The notes under the pieces: model-generated
The model's database searches: none
Seen by the model: only the letters and a program-made list of their open reading frames with translations
What the model was told of the DNA's origin: nothing
Shown here: positions 5,701-7,936 of the stretch, in pieces
Numbering within the stretch: position 1 is the first letter of the stretch
Layout: each line of letters starts with the position of its first letter
Position numbers and translations under genes: made by a program
Assembly: GCA_021205375.1 (NCBI GenBank)
Contig: JAJPXR010000119.1
Location: 1 to 7,936, forward strand
DNA: 7,936 nt
Reading direction: 5' to 3'
Source of the DNA: Clostridiales bacterium
Lineage (GTDB): Bacteria > Bacillota > Clostridia > Oscillospirales > Oscillospiraceae

Positions 5701-5738
5701 GGGGTTTCTTTTTGCATTAGCTTTGTTATAGAAACCCC
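5701..5738. repeat. Inverted repeat in the iscU leader
   Basis: GGGGTTTC (5701-5708) and GAAACCCC (5731-5738) are perfect 8-bp inverted arms separated by 22 AT-rich bases. They lie 33-71 bp before the iscU start and overlap the outer stem of the palindromic cluster at 5735-5794, so the two foldings compete. This could be the boundary of an inserted repeat or an RNA structure in the leader. Confidence 0.55.
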
Positions 5739-5794
5739 TCCTCCACCGCCTTACGGCGGCGGCCCTCCTCCCCTTTCAGGGGAGGCAAGAGGGG
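5735..5794. repeat. Composite palindromic element with three stems
   Basis: An outer stem CCCCTC (5735-5740) / GAGGGG (5789-5794) encloses two perfect hairpins: CCGCC-TTAC-GGCGG (5746-5759) and CCTCCCCT-TTC-AGGGGAGG (5767-5785). The whole folds as a three-way junction on either strand. There is no T run, so it is not a normal terminator. The style is that of short dispersed palindromic repeats in Oscillospiraceae intergenic regions; copy number cannot be judged here. Confidence 0.65.
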
Positions 5795-5839
5795 CGGTCA
5801 GTTACAAGAAAACAGTTTTTCGCCGAAAACTTGTACCAT

Positions 5840-5863
5840 GCTGACCAAATCCGCTGACCAAAT
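5840..5863. repeat. 11-bp direct repeat, two copies
   Basis: GCTGACCAAAT occurs at 5840-5850 and again at 5853-5863, two bases apart (13-bp period). It lies in the spacer between the cysteine desulfurase gene and iscU, between the composite palindrome and the heptamer repeat. Confidence 0.8.
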
Positions 5864-5877
5864 GATAAGCACTGCAA

Positions 5878-5912
5878 AGCTAAAAGCCAACAGCTAATAG
5901 CTAAGAGCTGCA
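5878..5912. repeat. Tandem heptamer repeat AGCTAAN, five units
   Basis: Five consecutive 7-base units read AGCTAAA, AGCCAAC, AGCTAAT, AGCTAAG, AGCTGCA; three are exact to AGCTAAN and the second and last have drifted. The array ends one base before the desulfurase stop codon (5916-5914), so a slip in copy number would change the spacer but not the protein. Confidence 0.75.
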
Positions 5913-5913
5913 T

Positions 5914-7089
5914 TTACGCCCGGCCGTCCTTCTGCATCTGCTCCCACACGGGGGACATATCCCGCAGCAGCGCCACCACCTGGGGCACCTGCTGGAGGGT
6001 GTAGTCCACTTCCTCCTGGGTGTTCACCTCGTCCAGGGACAGGCGGAGGGAGCCATGGGCCACCTCTTTGGGCAGACCGATGGCCAGCAGCACATGGCTG
6101 GGGTCCAGACTGCCGGAGGTGCAGGCGCTGCCAGAGGAGGCGCAGATACCAGCCAGGTCCAGCCGCAGCAGCAGGGACTCACCCTCGATGCCCTCAAAGC
6201 ACATGTTCACGTTGCCGGGGAGACGCTGCTTGGCATCGCCGTTCAGCCGGGAGCAGGGGATCTTGGACAGGCCCTCGATGAGCTGGTCCCGGTAGGAGGC
6301 CACCCGCTGGGCGTTCTCCTCCATGTGGTCCACCGCCTCCTGCAAGGCCGCGGCCATGCCGCAGATGCCGGGCATGTTTTCGGTGCCGGCCCGGCGGTTG
6401 CGCTCCTGGGCGCCGCCCTCGATGAAGTTGGTCAGGCGGACCCCACGGCGGCAGTACAGCGCACCCACGCCTTTCGGCCCGTGGAACTTGTGGCCGGAGA
6501 GGGAGAGCAGGTCGATGTTCTGGGCCTTCACGTCGATGGGCAGATGGCCCACCGCCTGGACCGCGTCGGTGTGGAACAGCACGCCCTTCTCGTGGCAGAT
6601 GGCCCCCAACTCGGTGATGGGCTGGATGGTGCCGATCTCGTTGTTGGCATACATGATGGTAACAAGAGCGGTGTCGGGCCGGATGGCGGCTTTCAGCTCC
6701 TCCGGGCGCACCAGACCGTCCTCGTGGACGTCCAGATAGGTGACTTCATACCCCGCCTTCTCCAGCCGCTTGAGGGTGTGGAGAACGGCATGATGCTCAA
6801 AGGTGGTGGAAATCAGGTGCTTTTTGCCCTTTTTTGCCCCCAGCTCCGCAAGCTGGGTGATGGCCCAGTTGTCGGCCTCGCTGCCGCCGGAGGTGAAGTA
6901 GATCTCGTCGGGCCGGGCGTTCAGGCATTTGGCCACAGTCAGCCGGGCCTCGTCCAGGGCCTGGTTGGACTCCTGCCCCATCAGGTGGAGGCTGGAGGGG
7001 TTGCCGTAATTTTCGGTGAGACAGGGCAGCATGGCCTCCAGCGCAGTTTTGCTAACGGAGGTGGTGGCTGCGTTGTCGAAGTATATCAT
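5914..7089 (-). CDS. nifS: Cysteine desulfurase, IscS/NifS class
   Basis: This PLP enzyme converts cysteine to alanine and a protein-bound persulfide, the sulfur source for Fe-S clusters and tRNA thiolation. The 391 residues are full length. MIYFDNAATT opens the protein, FEHHAV (97-102) has the PLP-stacking histidine, YANNEIG (147-153) and HTDAVQ (173-178) contact the cofactor, SGHKFHGPKG (198-207) has the PLP lysine K201, RAGTEN (233-238) is conserved, and SSGSACTSGSLDPSHVL (318-334) carries the catalytic C323 on the long mobile loop of group I desulfurases, with no insertion or deletion seen. ATG at 7089 has GAAGG 7 bases upstream. It heads the unit with iscU and mnmA. Naming as iscS or nifS is a matter of convention. 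Transcription starts from a sigma-A promoter at 7196-7168 with a dyad over the -35. A 246-bp repeat-rich gap follows, so expression of downstream genes may be uncoupled. Confidence 0.97.
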   Translation of the reverse strand: MIYFDNAATTSVSKTALEAMLPCLTENYGNPSSLHLMGQESNQALDEARLTVAKCLNARPDEIYFTSGGSEADNWAITQLAELGAKKGKKHLISTTFEHHAVLHTLKRLEKAGYEVTYLDVHEDGLVRPEELKAAIRPDTALVTIMYANNEIGTIQPITELGAICHEKGVLFHTDAVQAVGHLPIDVKAQNIDLLSLSGHKFHGPKGVGALYCRRGVRLTNFIEGGAQERNRRAGTENMPGICGMAAALQEAVDHMEENAQRVASYRDQLIEGLSKIPCSRLNGDAKQRLPGNVNMCFEGIEGESLLLRLDLAGICASSGSACTSGSLDPSHVLLAIGLPKEVAHGSLRLSLDEVNTQEEVDYTLQQVPQVVALLRDMSPVWEQMQKDGRA

Positions 7090-7092
7090 CAG

Positions 7093-7119
7093 GGAACCTT
7101 CTTTCTGTTATGGAACCTT
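7093..7119. repeat. Duplicated ribosome-binding-site block in the desulfurase leader
   Basis: GGAACCTT occurs at 7093-7100 and 7112-7119; on the minus strand these read AAGGTTCC twice, 19 bp apart. The one nearest the start codon gives GAAGG at 7 bases from ATG. The second is an AAAGG-type sequence about 26 bases upstream and could act as a ribosome standby site or simply be chance. Confidence 0.5.
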
Positions 7120-7135
7120 TTGGGAGGGCAGGCGG

Positions 7136-7152
7136 GACAGACCCGGCCTGTC
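7136..7152. promoter_or_regulatory. Small hairpin in the desulfurase 5' leader
   Basis: GACAG (7136-7140) and CTGTC (7148-7152) are perfect inverted arms with a 7-base loop (ACCCGGC), lying just downstream of the predicted transcription start on the minus strand. No T run follows. It might be a leader hairpin or a second protein site. Confidence 0.35.
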
Positions 7153-7167
7153 TACCAAGCTACTATG

Positions 7168-7196
7168 GGTATATCACATCAATTCCTATTTGTCAA
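7168..7196 (-). promoter_or_regulatory. Sigma-A promoter of the cysteine desulfurase gene
   Basis: On the minus strand TTGACA (7196-7191) is followed after 17 bp by TATACC (7173-7168), preceded by TGA, an extended -10 (TGnTATA). The -35 is perfect and the -10 matches at its first four positions. Start of transcription is expected near 7161, giving a leader of about 72 nt. Confidence 0.82.
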
Positions 7197-7203
7197 GTAG
7201 GAA
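7183..7203. promoter_or_regulatory. Dyad TTCCTA-N9-TAGGAA centred on the desulfurase -35, candidate operator
   Basis: Arms TTCCTA (7183-7188) and TAGGAA (7198-7203) are perfect 6-bp inverted repeats. The 9-bp spacer contains almost the whole -35 hexamer of the minus-strand promoter. This is the classic place for a repressor site. The regulator is unknown; an Rrf2/IscR-type protein is plausible for an Fe-S gene but the sequence does not prove it. Confidence 0.55.
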
Positions 7204-7235
7204 ATGAGAAATATGCGCCGTCGCACCCCAAGTTT

Positions 7236-7254
7236 TCCTCTTGCAAGGCGAGGA
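7236..7254. promoter_or_regulatory. Dyad TCCTC-N9-GAGGA centred on the hydE -35, candidate operator
   Basis: TCCTC (7236-7240) and GAGGA (7250-7254) are inverted 5-bp arms with a 9-bp spacer containing the TTGCAA -35. Half-site, spacing and placement resemble the dyad at 7183-7203; the centres are 52 bp apart, close to five helical turns. Confidence 0.45.
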
Positions 7255-7269
7255 CAACTCTTTTATAAT
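7241..7269 (+). promoter_or_regulatory. Sigma-A promoter of hydE
   Basis: TTGCAA (7241-7246) and TATAAT (7264-7269) are separated by 17 bp. The -10 is perfect and the -35 has four of six consensus bases. Transcription should start near 7276, giving a leader of about 34 nt with AAGGAGG at 7297-7303. Confidence 0.82.
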
Positions 7270-7309
7270 GTCCCTGTACGCGAAAAGTCATTCCCGAAGG
7301 AGGCGCGCC

Positions 7310-7936
7310 ATGAACGAGAGCATTGTCAGGCTGACCCAGACCAGAGATTTGCCGGATGGGGAGCTGCTGGCCCTGATTTCCGGCCCGGAATGGGAGGCGG
7401 AGCTGGCGCAGGCGGCGGACGCCCAGCGCCGGAAATGGTACGGTACAGACGTCTACGTCCGGGGCCTCATCGAGTTCACCAACTACTGCAAAAACGACTG
7501 CTATTATTGCGGCATCCGCAAAAGCAACGGCAAAGCGGACCGCTATCGTCTGACGGAGGCGCAGATTTTGGACTGCTGCCGCCAGGGGTGGGCGCTGGGG
7601 TTTCGCACCTTCGTCTTGCAGGGGGGCGAGGACCCCTGGTACACCGATGAGCGCATCTGTCACATCGTCCGGGCCATCAAGAGGGCGTTTCCCGCCTGCG
7701 CCGTCACCCTCTCCATCGGGGAGAAGGAACGGGAGAGCTACGCCGCTTACCGGGCGGCGGGGGCGGACCGCTACCTGCTGCGCCACGAGACGGCCAGCGA
7801 CGACCACTATCGAATGTTACACCCGGCCTCCCTGTCTCTGGAGCACCGGAAAAACTGCCTCTTCACCCTGAAAGAGCTGGGGTATCAGGTGGGGTCCGGG
7901 TTTATGGTGGGGTCCCCCGGCCAAAGGCCGGAACAC
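7310..7936 (+). CDS. hydE: [FeFe]-hydrogenase maturation radical SAM protein HydE (5' part, runs off the window)
   Basis: HydE is a radical SAM enzyme that, with HydF and HydG, builds the 2Fe subcluster of [FeFe] hydrogenase. The first 209 codons are present and still open at base 7936. The radical SAM cysteines are C60, C64 and C67 in RGLIEFTNYCKNDCYYCGIR (51-70), a wording characteristic of HydE. Later parts also fit: FRTFVLQGGEDPWYTD (the GGED-like SAM-contact region, about 98-113) and DRYLLRHETASDDHYRMLHP (153-172). ATG at 7310 has AAGGAGG with 6 bases between, and a sigma-A promoter upstream. A relative, the methylornithine synthase PylB, shares the fold, but no pyrrolysine gene is visible and the motif wording favours HydE. 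The full protein is normally about 350 residues. It is divergent from the cysteine desulfurase gene, with similar dyads over both promoters. Confidence 0.93.
   Translation, partial: MNESIVRLTQTRDLPDGELLALISGPEWEAELAQAADAQRRKWYGTDVYVRGLIEFTNYCKNDCYYCGIRKSNGKADRYRLTEAQILDCCRQGWALGFRTFVLQGGEDPWYTDERICHIVRAIKRAFPACAVTLSIGEKERESYAAYRAAGADRYLLRHETASDDHYRMLHPASLSLEHRKNCLFTLKELGYQVGSGFMVGSPGQRPEH

Noticed and set aside
7136..7152. Terminator or attenuator hairpin in the desulfurase leader
   Set aside because: The stem is only 5 bp and no U run follows on the minus strand.
6055..7200. Long plus-strand open frame of 381 codons opposite the cysteine desulfurase
   Set aside because: Antisense to an intact desulfurase. 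Composition is repetitive (Gly, Val, Gln, His) and there is no supported ribosome binding site.
7193..7807. Minus-strand frame of 204 codons over the hydE start, and the plus-strand frame at 7204-7650
   Set aside because: The true gene is the plus-strand frame from 7310 that shows the radical SAM motif CKNDCYYCG; the others are shadows of it.

Overview
The window is GC-rich DNA (roughly 60% by eye) from a Gram-positive anaerobe, most likely a gut clostridium of the Oscillospiraceae (Flavonifractor or Lawsonibacter-like). The basis is protein style, the GC-rich codon choice, strong AGGAGG-type ribosome binding sites, a typical clostridial ECF sigma/anti-sigma pair, and a HydE-type [FeFe]-hydrogenase maturase, which implies anaerobic H2 metabolism. 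The genus is inference; no rRNA or species marker is present.

Layout from left to right: a complete MATE-family efflux transporter (36-1394, +) ends at a strong, probably bidirectional terminator. Facing it is a small acidic protein of unknown function (1435-1689, -). Next come two identical tRNA-Ala(GGC) genes in tandem (1762-1955, -), with a perfect-consensus sigma-A promoter and an intrinsic terminator. A 53-codon gene that is easily overlooked (2168-2329, -) follows, then a small membrane-anchored protein (2397-2816, -) with its own sigma-A promoter. An anti-sigma-like membrane protein and an ECF sigma factor (2942-3996, -) overlap by ATGA.

The right half is a sulfur and Fe-S block on the minus strand: cysteine desulfurase (5914-7089), a 246-bp spacer full of palindromes and short tandem repeats, an IscU/NifU scaffold (5230-5667), and the tRNA 2-thiouridylase mnmA (4167-5261), which overlaps the scaffold gene by 32 bp. 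A hairpin-U terminator (4096-4124) closes the block. In this pathway the desulfurase takes sulfur from cysteine, the scaffold builds Fe-S clusters, and MnmA puts sulfur on U34 of tRNAs. The MnmA here has a PNPCxxC motif plus a third cysteine, which suggests that it carries a [4Fe-4S] cluster itself.

Divergent from the desulfurase gene is the 5' part of hydE (7310-window end, +). Both divergent promoters are good sigma-A matches. Each -35 hexamer lies inside the 9-bp spacer of a similar dyad (TCCTA-N9-TAGGA and TCCTC-N9-GAGGA), with centres 52 bp apart. This is the most interesting regulatory signal in the window. I see no CRISPR array, phage, transposase or defence system. Apart from the dispersed palindromes this is ordinary chromosomal housekeeping DNA.
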